Part shown: positions 44,334 through 51,630 of the stretch, in pieces | How the letters are laid out: each line of letters opens with the position of its first letter | Position numbering within the stretch: position 1 is the stretch's first letter | Assembly (NCBI RefSeq): GCF_027111315.2 | Contig: NZ_CP114289.2 | Span: 558,001 to 622,000 of the forward strand | Direction: 5' to 3' | Length of the DNA: 64,000 nucleotides | From: Flavobacterium limnophilum | GTDB lineage: Bacteria; Bacteroidota; Bacteroidia; Flavobacteriales; Flavobacteriaceae | The notes under the pieces: generated by a model | Told to the model about the DNA's origin: nothing | The model's input: the letters and a program-made list of their open reading frames with translations, nothing else | The model's database searches: none | Program-made: the position numbers and the translations under genes

Positions 44334-45248
44334 ATGTTTATAAATCAAGCATACAAAGGCGACAATACGTGGTGGCGTGTCTTGATTACCACCTTGTTGA
44401 CCGCAGGAGTATTTATCGCCAATGTCATTATGTATTTCGTTATGTCCAAAGAAGAATTGGACAAAGTATATCAAACGATGAGCGAAATTCCTAATAATTT
44501 GTCACTCTTGTCGAATTTGTTGCCATTTGTTTTTCTGTTGGCCATGTTGTTTTTCTTGGTTCGTGTTTTGCATAAAAGAAGCATTCTCTCGCTGACAACC
44601 TCTAGAAAAGATGTAGATTATAAAAAAATCCTGTTCTCTTTTGGGTTAATCATTTTGATGACCATTGGCGCTTTTGCCGTTTCCTATTCTATGGACAGTT
44701 CCACAATTTTATGGAATTTCAATCCGTTGAAATTTACTGTTTTGTTGATTATTAGCCTTTTGTTGTTTCCTTTTCAAATTGGTTTCGAGGAGTATTTATT
44801 CCGGGGTTATTTGATGCAGCAAATTGGAATTATAGCCAAGAACAGGTGGTTTCCATTGCTGGTAACTTCCGTGATGTTTGGATTATTTCACAGCGCCAAT
44901 CCCGAAGTGGCCCAAATGGGTTTTGGAGTTATGGTGTTTTATATCGGAACCGGTTTTTTTCTTGGAATAATGACCTTGATGGACGAAAGTCTGGAACTGG
45001 CATTGGGTTTTCATCTGGGAAACAACCTGATGGCAGCCTTGTTGATTACTTCCGATTTCTCGGCAATACACACCGATGCGGTTTTCAAATATTCGGGAGT
45101 TGAAAAACCTGTTGACATGTTAAATGAAATGATTGTTTCGATTGCAATTGTCTATCCGATTATCTTATTTATATTTGCCAAAAAGTATAATTGGAAAAAT
45201 TGGCCAGCAAAACTTACCGGCAAAATACAACCTCAAGCACATCAATAA
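44334..45248 (+). CDS. CPBP-family intramembrane glutamic endopeptidase
   Basis: A 304-residue protein with about eight membrane helices. The CAAX-protease/bacteriocin-processing (ABI) motifs are GFEEYLFRGYLMQQ (EExxxR, the catalytic Glu pair), MFGLFHSANPE (FxxxH) and GFHLGNNLMAAL (HxxxN). It cleaves or matures membrane-embedded substrates; in bacteria the targets are mostly unknown. It lies 21 nt upstream of menE and is probably co-transcribed. Confidence 0.9.
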   Translation: MFINQAYKGDNTWWRVLITTLLTAGVFIANVIMYFVMSKEELDKVYQTMSEIPNNLSLLSNLLPFVFLLAMLFFLVRVLHKRSILSLTTSRKDVDYKKILFSFGLIILMTIGAFAVSYSMDSSTILWNFNPLKFTVLLIISLLLFPFQIGFEEYLFRGYLMQQIGIIAKNRWFPLLVTSVMFGLFHSANPEVAQMGFGVMVFYIGTGFFLGIMTLMDESLELALGFHLGNNLMAALLITSDFSAIHTDAVFKYSGVEKPVDMLNEMIVSIAIVYPIILFIFAKKYNWKNWPAKLTGKIQPQAHQ

Positions 45249-45269
45249 TTTTTAAATAATAACTTCATA

Positions 45270-46334
45270 ATGATTACAAACAAAATTACATACAAGAACA
45301 TACACAACCGTTTCAAGCTAAACGGCTACCATATCAATCTGGAACAAATGTATTATGTTGCCTATTCCTTCATCAAGGAAGGGGAGCCTTTCGAGCAACA
45401 TGTGGGGAACTTCCTGTTGGATTGGTTTGACGAGAAATCCTATATCGAATTGCAAACTTCGGGAACCACGGGAGCTCCCAAAGTGGTTAGAATAGAAAAA
45501 CAAGCCATGTTGGATTCGGCTTTGGCTACCGGGGATTTCTTCGGATTGAAACCAGGAGATACCATGTTGCACTGTTTGCCAACCAATTATGTGGCTGGAA
45601 AAATGATGTTCGTCCGCTCCTTTATTTTGGGATTGGACATGAAATTCGTGGAACCGAATTCCGATCCATTGAAAAACATCGACGAGACATTCGACTTTTG
45701 TGCCATGGTACCTTTGCAAGCCAAGAATTCATTGGAAAAATTGAAAGCCAAAAAGATAAAAAAATTAATTATTGGTGGTGTAAAAGTACATAAAGCCTTG
45801 GAGCAAGAATTGGAAAAACTGCCAATGGAAATTTACGAAACCTACGGTATGACCGAAACCATCACGCATATTGCTGCCAAAAAAATAGGGGAGAAGGTTT
45901 TTACGGTTTTGCCAAACGTAAAAGTTTCTACCGACGATAGACAATGTTTGGTTATCGATGCCAAAAACATCAGCAAAGACAAAATCGTGACCAACGACAT
46001 CGTCAATTTGATTTCTGACACCCAATTCAGTTGGGAAGGAAGAATTGACAACATAATCAATAGCGGTGGGGTTAAATTGATGCCGGAACGAATCGAAGAC
46101 AAATTGTCCACATTAATTCCAAGACGTTATTTTGTCTTTGGACAGCCTGATGAAACCCTTGGGCAAAAAGCCGTACTTTACGTGGAAGGAGAACCTATGG
46201 TCATTGAAGATGCTGTTTTTGCCGTTTTGGACAAATTCGAAAAACCCAAAGAAGTGGTGTTTATACCAAAGTTCAACGAAACGGCCACGGGCAAAATTTT
46301 GAGAACCGAAAGCATGCAATCCATCGGACATTAA
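45270..46334 (+). CDS. menE: o-Succinylbenzoate-CoA ligase-like AMP-binding enzyme
   Basis: A 354-residue compact adenylate-forming enzyme. The P-loop is ELQTSGTTGAPKVVRIEK, the A5 region IYETYGMTETITHIA, the hinge WEGRIDNIINSGGVKLMPERIE and the catalytic lysine region FNETATGKILRTES. The length and truncated N-terminus match the short MenE of Bacteroidota (menaquinone synthesis), rather than 500-residue acyl-CoA ligases. No other men genes are in the window, so the pathway assignment rests on sequence only. Confidence 0.8.
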   Translation: MITNKITYKNIHNRFKLNGYHINLEQMYYVAYSFIKEGEPFEQHVGNFLLDWFDEKSYIELQTSGTTGAPKVVRIEKQAMLDSALATGDFFGLKPGDTMLHCLPTNYVAGKMMFVRSFILGLDMKFVEPNSDPLKNIDETFDFCAMVPLQAKNSLEKLKAKKIKKLIIGGVKVHKALEQELEKLPMEIYETYGMTETITHIAAKKIGEKVFTVLPNVKVSTDDRQCLVIDAKNISKDKIVTNDIVNLISDTQFSWEGRIDNIINSGGVKLMPERIEDKLSTLIPRRYFVFGQPDETLGQKAVLYVEGEPMVIEDAVFAVLDKFEKPKEVVFIPKFNETATGKILRTESMQSIGH

Positions 46335-46361
46335 TAAATAGAATGAGTTGCGTTTAGATAC

Positions 46362-46395
46362 AAAAAGGGAGAGTTTGCAAAAACTCTCCCTTTTT
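46362..46395. terminator. Strong terminator after menE
   Basis: AAAAAGGGAGAGTTT / AAACTCTCCCTTTTT, a perfect 15-bp stem with loop GCAA and T-runs on both strands. It separates the core operon from the accessory patch. Confidence 0.88.
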
Positions 46396-46486
46396 TTGTT
46401 TTGGGGGATTGGGTTTTGATGGCTTTTGTAAATATTTGTTTATATATTTGAAAGCAAATAAACACTGACGTTTGTCAGACAAAGCC

Positions 46487-46540
46487 ACCCAATTTAGTGG
46501 TGATAAGTCGGACATCGTCAGGCCTATAAACGGGTTGGGC
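46487..46540. repeat. attC-like recombination site 1 (candidate)
   Basis: ACCCAAT (46487-46493) and GTTGGGC (46534-46540) resemble the RYYYAAC and GTTRRRY core boxes of integron attC sites, with one deviation in the left box. The 40 nt between can fold (GAT-AA-GTC-G-GAC-ATC and TTTA/TAAA arms). It lies about 50 nt before the start of the orphan gene at 46593. Confidence 0.4.
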
Positions 46541-46592
46541 ATAATATTACAGAACTACGCAGAAAATAAGACATTTTACAACAAAATAGAAT

Positions 46593-47294
46593 ATGGGATT
46601 TTTAGACAAACTTTTTGGAAAGAAACAAACAGAAGACAATTCGCAAAATTTAGCAGAAACTGAAACTGTTCAATTAGAAAAAGGCGACACATTTATTTCG
46701 ACAGGAGATAATTATGGATATAAAGTCATTAGACAATTAACCGAAGAACAAAGAGAAAGTGTTGACAAATCAACAATTTTACTTCGAGCAAATCAACTTT
46801 ATATGCACTATTGGACAGATAATTTAGTATGTACTGACCGAAATGACCAAGAATGGCTGAATAAAGTTATGTTCTTTTGGAAAGCAGAAGAACCGTTTCC
46901 TAAAAAATCATTGCCCCCAGTATTTGAAACTTTAAAAATTAAAAACTTTCTTTTTGTTGGCGATACTTCAAACATTTCATTACAAACTGCACAAGCAATG
47001 CCTTGGTTTGGAATGCCAGGACTTGGAGAGAAATGCGTATGCGAAATAAATGAACAAAAAATAACGATTCCTGAATTAAACAAACTTGGAATGGTTATAT
47101 ATGTTGAACCCGTAGAACTCACAAATGACAATCTAGACATATTGACAAACAGAGAAGACTACTTTTTTCTAATCGACGAAAGAATTACTCCTTTTAAAAA
47201 TGGAAATTTTTACCTAAAAGACAAACCAATTCCTATTGATGTTGCATATAGTATTGGCGGAATTCATATAATAAAGAAAACGGAGTTAGAATAA
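46593..47294 (+). CDS. Orphan protein in a cassette-like setting
   Basis: A 233-residue, acidic, soluble protein. It begins MGFLDKLFGKKQTED, a short amphipathic basic helix seen on many Bacteroidota proteins of unknown function, then has a mixed alpha/beta body with IKNFLFVGDTSNISLQTAQA and CVCEINEQKITIPELN. No catalytic motif is recognised. It is AT-rich, isolated from operons, and lies between two sequences resembling attC sites, as expected of a mobile gene cassette. Function unknown. Confidence 0.65.
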   Translation: MGFLDKLFGKKQTEDNSQNLAETETVQLEKGDTFISTGDNYGYKVIRQLTEEQRESVDKSTILLRANQLYMHYWTDNLVCTDRNDQEWLNKVMFFWKAEEPFPKKSLPPVFETLKIKNFLFVGDTSNISLQTAQAMPWFGMPGLGEKCVCEINEQKITIPELNKLGMVIYVEPVELTNDNLDILTNREDYFFLIDERITPFKNGNFYLKDKPIPIDVAYSIGGIHIIKKTELE

Positions 47295-47315
47295 ACATAA
47301 TGCCGAAAATACTAT

Positions 47316-47373
47316 GTCCAACAGCTATGATTTCGTTGCGTGCGCAGCACGAACAATGAAATCCCTGTTGAAC
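47316..47373. repeat. attC-like recombination site 2 (candidate)
   Basis: GTCCAAC (47316-47322) fits RYYYAAC and GTTGAAC (47367-47373) fits GTTRRRY. The sequence between forms an imperfect hairpin, GATTTCGTTGCGTGC against GCACGAACAATGAAATC, with unpaired bases, as attC sites have. It begins 22 nt after the stop of the preceding gene. Confidence 0.5.
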
Positions 47374-47379
47374 AGCTTG

Positions 47380-47395
47380 TCCCGATGCATCGGGA
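47380..47395. repeat. 16-nt perfect palindrome
   Basis: TCCCGATGCATCGGGA is a perfect palindrome located just after attC-like site 2. It could be a dispersed Bacteroidota palindrome or part of the recombination site. Confidence 0.5.
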
Positions 47396-47486
47396 GAACC
47401 GGAGTACCTGCCGTCAACACTATGCACTTATCGTAAAAAAATTAGAGAGAATAGTAAGAGGGTTTAGTGTAGAAAAGCACGCTGCT

Positions 47487-47814
47487 GGGGCTGGATGAGG
47501 CTCGGCTGAGCAGAAAAGAACTCTTTTGGGGCTGGAAGCGCTGCTTCTGGGTAGAACTGAATGCTTTTGGGGCTGGAAACTGAGTTTCTGAGCAGAAAAG
47601 AACACTTTTGGGGCTGGATGAGGCTCGGCTGAGCAGAAAAGCACTCTTTTGGGGCTGGAAGCACTGCTTCTGGGCAGAACTGAATGCTTTTGGGGTTGGA
47701 AACTGAGTTTCTGGGCAGAACTGAACTCTTTTGGGGCTGGAAACTGAGTTTCTGAGTAGAAAAGAACTCTTTTGGGGGTGGATGAGGCTCGGCTGAGCAG
47801 AAAAGAACTCTTTT
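47487..47814. repeat. Eight tandem 41-bp repeats (minisatellite)
   Basis: Eight back-to-back units of exactly 41 nt, each starting GGGGCTGGA (or a one-base variant) and ending CTTTT. Three unit types occur in order A-B-C-A-B-C-C-A: A contains GATGAGGCTCGGCTGAGCAG, B contains GCTGCTTCTGGG, C contains AACTGAGTTTCTGAG. A partial degenerate unit precedes the array. Unit length is not a multiple of three and no stable frame runs through. GC content is above the surroundings. The array ends at the first base of a truncated toxin gene. Confidence 0.92.
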
Positions 47815-47997
47815 GGAGATTGTGAACCTGTTGGAGATGGAATTAGAGAACTGAAAATAAACTACGCTAAAGGTTACAGGATCTATTTCAAAGAAATTGA
47901 TGGAAAAATTATCATTCTACTTGTTGGAGGAGATAAGTCAACCCAAAAAAAAGACATTGAAAAAGCAAAAGATATTTGGAAAAAAATAAAAAAATAG
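47815..47997 (+). pseudogene. N-terminally truncated HigB/RelE-like toxin
   Basis: The frame from 47815 to TAG 47995-47997 encodes 60 residues matching the C-terminal two thirds of addiction-module killer proteins: GDCEPVGDGIRELKINYAKG, then YRIYFKEIDGKIIILLVGGD and KSTQKKDIEKAKDIWKKIKK. These proteins are normally about 95-100 residues; roughly the first 35 are missing and there is no start codon. The 41-bp repeat array abuts the break. The intact antitoxin gene begins 4 nt downstream. The toxin is almost certainly inactive. Confidence 0.82.
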
Positions 47998-48001
47998 AAA
48001 A

Positions 48002-48286
48002 ATGGAAACATCAAAATTTGATATTGCAGATTATTTGGATAGCAACGAAATGATTGCCGAATACCTAAATGCGGTTTTGGAAGAAGGCAATGATGCTGAA
48101 ATTGTTGTCGCAATAGGACATATTGCAAAAGCAATTGGAATGACCAAAATAGCAGAAGAAACGGGAATGAGCAGGCCAAGTTTGTACAAAGCATTGTCGG
48201 AAGGAGCCAAACCGCAATTTTCAACAATAATGAAAGTATTGAAAGCTGTTGGCGGACAAATTCACATAAATCCATTAACCACATAA
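48002..48286 (+). CDS. Antitoxin of a HigBA-like addiction module
   Basis: A 94-residue XRE-type protein of the probable addiction module antidote family (HI1420-like). FDIADYLDSNEMIAEYLNAVL is its typical N-terminus, and IAEETGMSRPSLYKALSEGAKP is the DNA-contacting helix-turn-helix. The toxin-then-antitoxin order with a 4-nt gap is standard for this group. As the toxin gene is broken, this is an orphan antitoxin that may still repress its promoter or neutralise related toxins. Confidence 0.9.
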   Translation: METSKFDIADYLDSNEMIAEYLNAVLEEGNDAEIVVAIGHIAKAIGMTKIAEETGMSRPSLYKALSEGAKPQFSTIMKVLKAVGGQIHINPLTT

Positions 48287-48302
48287 AAAAAAAACGAACG
48301 TT

Positions 48303-48311
48303 TTCCTATTA
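48303..48311. repeat. Left 9-bp target-site duplication of the MITE
   Basis: TTCCTATTA, repeated at 48532-48540 on the far side of the 220-bp element. Confidence 0.75.
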
Positions 48312-48531
48312 CAGGGCATTCGCTTTTAAAAAAGAAAAGAAGTTAGCCACGACCCGAGTCCCAATAATTGTCGGGACGAATAGGCGAAGCAATTACACCA
48401 ATTGTCACTAATTTTTATCAAATTTGAAAATGAATTGCACGAATTCTATCTGATTTTTAGAATTCGTGTAATTGAAAACTTGTCTAATTCGTGTTTATTC
48501 GTGGCGGAAACTTTTAAAGGCGAATGCCTTG
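48312..48531. mobile_element. 220-bp MITE-like element with 20-bp terminal inverted repeats
   Basis: The ends CAGGGCATTCGCTTTTAAAA (48312-48331) and the reverse complement of 48512-48531 match at 18 of 20 positions. Direct repeats of TTCCTATTA lie immediately outside both ends. Inside, AATTGCACGAATTCTA / TAGAATTCGTGTAATT (48433-48448, 48458-48473) forms a 16-bp hairpin with one G-U. A GCCACGA word also occurs in inverted form near both ends. No coding capacity is seen. This is the structure of a non-autonomous element mobilised by a transposase in trans. It fills the gap between the antitoxin and Fic genes. Confidence 0.82.
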
Positions 48532-48540
48532 TTCCTATTA
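48532..48540. repeat. Right 9-bp target-site duplication of the MITE
   Basis: TTCCTATTA, identical to 48303-48311. Confidence 0.75.
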
Positions 48541-48561
48541 TGATATGCCAACCATTTAAAG

Positions 48562-48569
48562 TATTTTTG
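48562..48569 (+). promoter_or_regulatory. -7 box upstream of the Fic gene
   Basis: TATTTTTG matches TAnnTTTG and lies 31 nt before the start codon. The -33 region is weak and would fall next to the MITE's right end. Confidence 0.35.
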
Positions 48570-48599
48570 CATAAGTAAAATATAAAGATTGCAATCTAT

Positions 48600-49151
48600 A
48601 TGAAAAACATTGATAAAAACAGTTTAGAAAATGCTTATCGCTTGTTTGAATCGGATGATATTAATAAAATAGAAGTTGGTACAACCAAAGGTTTACAGCA
48701 AATTCACAATTACTTATTTGGTGGATTATATGATTTTGCGGGAGAGATACGCAAAATGAATATTTCAAAGGGAGGTTTTAGATTTGCAAACGCATTGTAT
48801 TTAGATGAAATTTTGGTTAAAATAGAACAAATGACCGAGAATAATTTTGAAGAAATTATTGCAAAATATGTAGAAATGAATATTGCTCATCCTTTTCTTG
48901 AGGGTAATGGAAGGTCTATGCGAATTTGGTTGGACATGATTCTAAAAAATAGACTTTGTAAAGTTGTTAATTGGCAATTCGTGGACAAAACACTTTATTT
49001 ACAATCAATGGAAAGAAGCCCAATTAACGACTTGGAGCTAAGAACTTTATTGAAAGAGAATTTAACAAGCGATATTAATAATAGGGAAATTATTTTCAAA
49101 GGAATTGAACAATCCTATTATTATGAAGGCTACCAAAAAGATGATGAATAA
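48600..49151 (+). CDS. Class III Fic-family AMP-transferase with C-terminal inhibitory helix
   Basis: A 183-residue protein. The Fic core motif is [19 protein letters not shown] (HPFx[D/E]GNGR complete, catalytic His intact). The flap precedes it ([19 protein letters not shown]). The C-terminus carries SYYYEG in [15 protein letters not shown], matching the inhibitory (S/T)xxxE(G/N) motif. Placing that motif in the C-terminal helix is the class III arrangement of NmFic-type proteins, which AMPylate targets such as DNA gyrase and are controlled by oligomer state. No separate antitoxin is needed. It sits beside a MITE and a decayed toxin-antitoxin pair. Confidence 0.9.
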   Translation: MKNIDKNSLENAYRLFESDDINKIEVGTTKGLQQIHNYLFGGLYDFAGEIRKMNISKGGFRFANALYLDEILVKIEQMTENNFEEIIAKYVEMNIAHPFLEGNGRSMRIWLDMILKNRLCKVVNWQFVDKTLYLQSMERSPINDLELRTLLKENLTSDINNREIIFKGIEQSYYYEGYQKDDE

Positions 49152-49213
49152 TAATTCAATTTCAGTATAAAATAAATACTGCCTTAGTCCTAAAAAAAAA
49201 GGAGAACAAACAT

Positions 49214-49249
49214 AAAAACCCTTTCAGAATTTGCTCTGAAAGGGTTTTT
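49214..49249. terminator. Bidirectional terminator between Fic and DoxX genes
   Basis: AAAAACCCTTTCAGA / TCTGAAAGGGTTTTT, a perfect 15-bp stem with loop ATTTGC. It serves convergent genes. Confidence 0.85.
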
Positions 49250-49277
49250 GGCATTTATTTTTTGGTCAGGGATTTAT

Positions 49278-49700
49278 TTATTCCTGCATTTTGAAATAGT
49301 AATCCGCTGAATGTTTTCCGCTTCCATAAATGATGAAAGAAATACAGATGGCAAGTGTAAGCAATGATAATAACAGGTTTTGGGAGTGCATTTCTCCCAT
49401 AAAATTGATGACGATGGCTCCAATCAATATGGGTAATTGTACAATAATGGCCCATCTGGTGAGCAAGCCAAAAAAAATCAAGATGCCACCCAAAATGTGT
49501 GCTGAAGCCACATAATGCAGTAGAATCATTCCTCCTCCAAGTTTGTCAATCGGGGACAATAAATCTTGTAAATATTGGAGATTTGTAATAAAAGTGACTC
49601 CTTTTGAAAACAAGAAAACTCCAAGTGCCATTCGAAGCAAATCAACCGGAAAATAAGTGTGCGCATTGGCCCATTTATTCAAATTTTTTACGTTGCCCAT
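49278..49700 (-). CDS. DoxX family membrane protein
   Basis: A 140-residue protein with four predicted membrane helices. DLLRMALGVFLFSKGVTFI and the AHILGGILIFFGLLTRWA block are typical of DoxX/DoxD-like proteins. No redox cysteines are present. The family is linked to membrane-bound redox or detoxification complexes, but this member stands alone and its role is unknown. Confidence 0.82.
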   Translation of the reverse strand: MGNVKNLNKWANAHTYFPVDLLRMALGVFLFSKGVTFITNLQYLQDLLSPIDKLGGGMILLHYVASAHILGGILIFFGLLTRWAIIVQLPILIGAIVINFMGEMHSQNLLLSLLTLAICISFIIYGSGKHSADYYFKMQE

Positions 49701-49789
49701 AATAGATTAGTTTTAAATGTTGAATACTAAGTTACTAATATTTAGCGTAATAAATACTAAAAAGAGGCGAAATTTGTAAAAGTTGGATG

Positions 49790-51415
49790 CTAGACCTGTA
49801 TTACTCCCAAATTGAATTTCTTTTCAATTGGCGAATGGTTTGCCGCTTCTATTCCCATAGAAATCCAATTTCTGGTTTCCAATGGATCGATAATGGCGTC
49901 TGTCCAAAGTCGGGAAGCCGAATAATAAGGTGAGGTTTGCTCGTCGTATCTTGCCTTTATTTTGTCGAATAACTCTTTTTCCTTTTCTTCGTCCACGATT
50001 TCTCCTTTGGCTTTAAGCGAAGAAGCTTCTATTTGTGCCAATACTTTGGCGGCTTGCGTTCCTCCCATAACGGCGAGTTCTGCACTTGGCCATGCCACGA
50101 TTAATCTTGGGTCATATGCCTTTCCACACATGGCATAATTTCCTGCTCCATACGAATTCCCAACGATTATGGTGAATTTTGGCACCACCGAATTGGAAAC
50201 GGCATTCACCATTTTGGCTCCATCTTTGATGATTCCGCCTTGTTCCGATTTGGAACCCACCATAAACCCGGTAACGTCCTGCAGGAAAACCAAGGGGATT
50301 TTTTTCTGGTTGCAATTGGCAATAAAACGGGTGGCTTTGTCGGCAGAATCGGAATAAATGACACCGCCAAATTGCATTTCGCCTACCTTGGTTTTAACTA
50401 CTTTTCGTTGATTGGCAACAATTCCCACTGCCCAACCGTCAATTCTGGCGTAGCCCGTGATAATGGTTTGTCCGTAACCGTCTTTGTAGGCTTCAAATTC
50501 GGAATTATCCACCAAGCGACTGATGATTTCCATCATGTCGTATTGCTCGTTGCGGGCTTTTGGCAAAATGCCGTAGATTTCATTTTCGTCCAATGCTGGT
50601 TTTTCTGCCTTGATTCGGCTGTAACCGGCCTTGTCATAGTCGCCAATTTTGTCGACGATATTTTTTATTTTGTCCAAAGCGTCTTTATCGTCCTTGGCTT
50701 TATAATCCGTAACTCCCGAAATTTCGCAATGTGTTGTTGCTCCGCCAAGGGTTTCGTTGTCAATGTTTTCGCCAATGGCCGCTTTGACCAAATAACTTCC
50801 TGCCAAAAATATGCTTCCTGTTTTGTCTACAATCAAGGCTTCGTCACTCATAATTGGGAGATAAGCTCCTCCGGCCACACAGCTTCCCATAACGGCCGAA
50901 ATTTGGGTAATTCCCATGCTGCTCATTATAGCGTTATTCCTGAAGATGCGTCCAAAGTGTTCCTTGTCCGGAAAAATTTCGTCTTGCAAAGGCAAATAAA
51001 CCCCGGCCGAATCTACCAAATAAATGATGGGTAATCTGTTTTCCATCGCAATTTCTTGCGCTCTCAGGTTTTTCTTTGCCGTAATCGGAAACCAGGCTCC
51101 TGCTTTCACTGTGGCGTCATTGGCCACGACAATGCATTGTTTTCCCTTGATGTAACCTATTTTTACGACAACACCACCCGATGGACATCCACCGTGTTCC
51201 TTGTACATTCCTTCGCCAACGAAAGCTCCAATTTCAATGCTTTTTCCTTTGTCCAGCAAATAATCGATGCGTTCCCGCGCCGTCATTTTGCCTTCGGAAT
51301 GTAGTTTTTGAATGCGTTTTTCACCTCCGCCCAGTTTTACTTTGGCAAATCGATGACGCAGGTCGGAAAGAAGGAGTTTGTTGTGGTCTTCGTTTTTATT
51401 GAAGTTCAAGTCCAT
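49790..51415 (-). CDS. Acyl-CoA carboxylase beta (carboxyltransferase) subunit
   Basis: A 541-residue carboxyltransferase with the two crotonase-like halves of biotin-dependent carboxylases. The N-terminal KLHSEGKMTARERIDYLLDK and SAGVYLPLQDEIFPDKEHFG most resemble methylcrotonyl-CoA carboxylase beta. The CoA-binding glycines are in VMGSCVAGGAYLP and the second half has GNSYGAGNYAMCGKAYDP. It moves the carboxyl group from biotin to an acyl-CoA. No alpha (biotin carboxylase) subunit is adjacent, so the partner is encoded elsewhere. The substrate (methylcrotonyl or other acyl-CoA) is inferred. Confidence 0.88.
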   Translation of the reverse strand: MDLNFNKNEDHNKLLLSDLRHRFAKVKLGGGEKRIQKLHSEGKMTARERIDYLLDKGKSIEIGAFVGEGMYKEHGGCPSGGVVVKIGYIKGKQCIVVANDATVKAGAWFPITAKKNLRAQEIAMENRLPIIYLVDSAGVYLPLQDEIFPDKEHFGRIFRNNAIMSSMGITQISAVMGSCVAGGAYLPIMSDEALIVDKTGSIFLAGSYLVKAAIGENIDNETLGGATTHCEISGVTDYKAKDDKDALDKIKNIVDKIGDYDKAGYSRIKAEKPALDENEIYGILPKARNEQYDMMEIISRLVDNSEFEAYKDGYGQTIITGYARIDGWAVGIVANQRKVVKTKVGEMQFGGVIYSDSADKATRFIANCNQKKIPLVFLQDVTGFMVGSKSEQGGIIKDGAKMVNAVSNSVVPKFTIIVGNSYGAGNYAMCGKAYDPRLIVAWPSAELAVMGGTQAAKVLAQIEASSLKAKGEIVDEEKEKELFDKIKARYDEQTSPYYSASRLWTDAIIDPLETRNWISMGIEAANHSPIEKKFNLGVIQV

Positions 51416-51535
51416 AATGAAATTGTGTTGGTCTAAAAAATTGCGGCTGCTAAATTACGAAAATTCGTAGAACAAATTTTAGAATAATCAATAGAAACAG
51501 ATTGAAGTCTTTTTTTAAGGATTATTTAAAATGGA

Positions 51536-51593
51536 AACACAGATTTCACAGATTTTCACCAATTAATCTGTGAAAATTTGTGAAATCTGTGTT
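51536..51593. repeat. 24-bp inverted repeat with one mismatch
   Basis: AACACAGATTTCACAGATTT continuing to 51559 pairs with 51570-51593 over 24 bp with one mismatch, around the loop CAATTAATCT. It lies between the lpxD stop and the carboxylase start. It may be a dispersed repeat, a lpxD terminator, or both; no clear T-run follows. Confidence 0.7.
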
Positions 51594-51630
51594 AAGTCAA
51601 TTTTGTGTGTTTTTTGTTTTCTAAACTGAT

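Noticed and set aside
47420..47664. Open frames on the minus strand within the 41-bp repeats
   Set aside because: They arise because repeated units lack stops in some frames; the unit length shifts the frame each time and the residues match no protein pattern.
47487..47814. CRISPR array
   Set aside because: Units are directly adjacent with no unique spacers, and no cas genes are present.
49278..49700. DoxX gene as part of the accessory patch
   Set aside because: It lies beyond a strong bidirectional terminator, on the other strand, and looks like ordinary chromosomal content.
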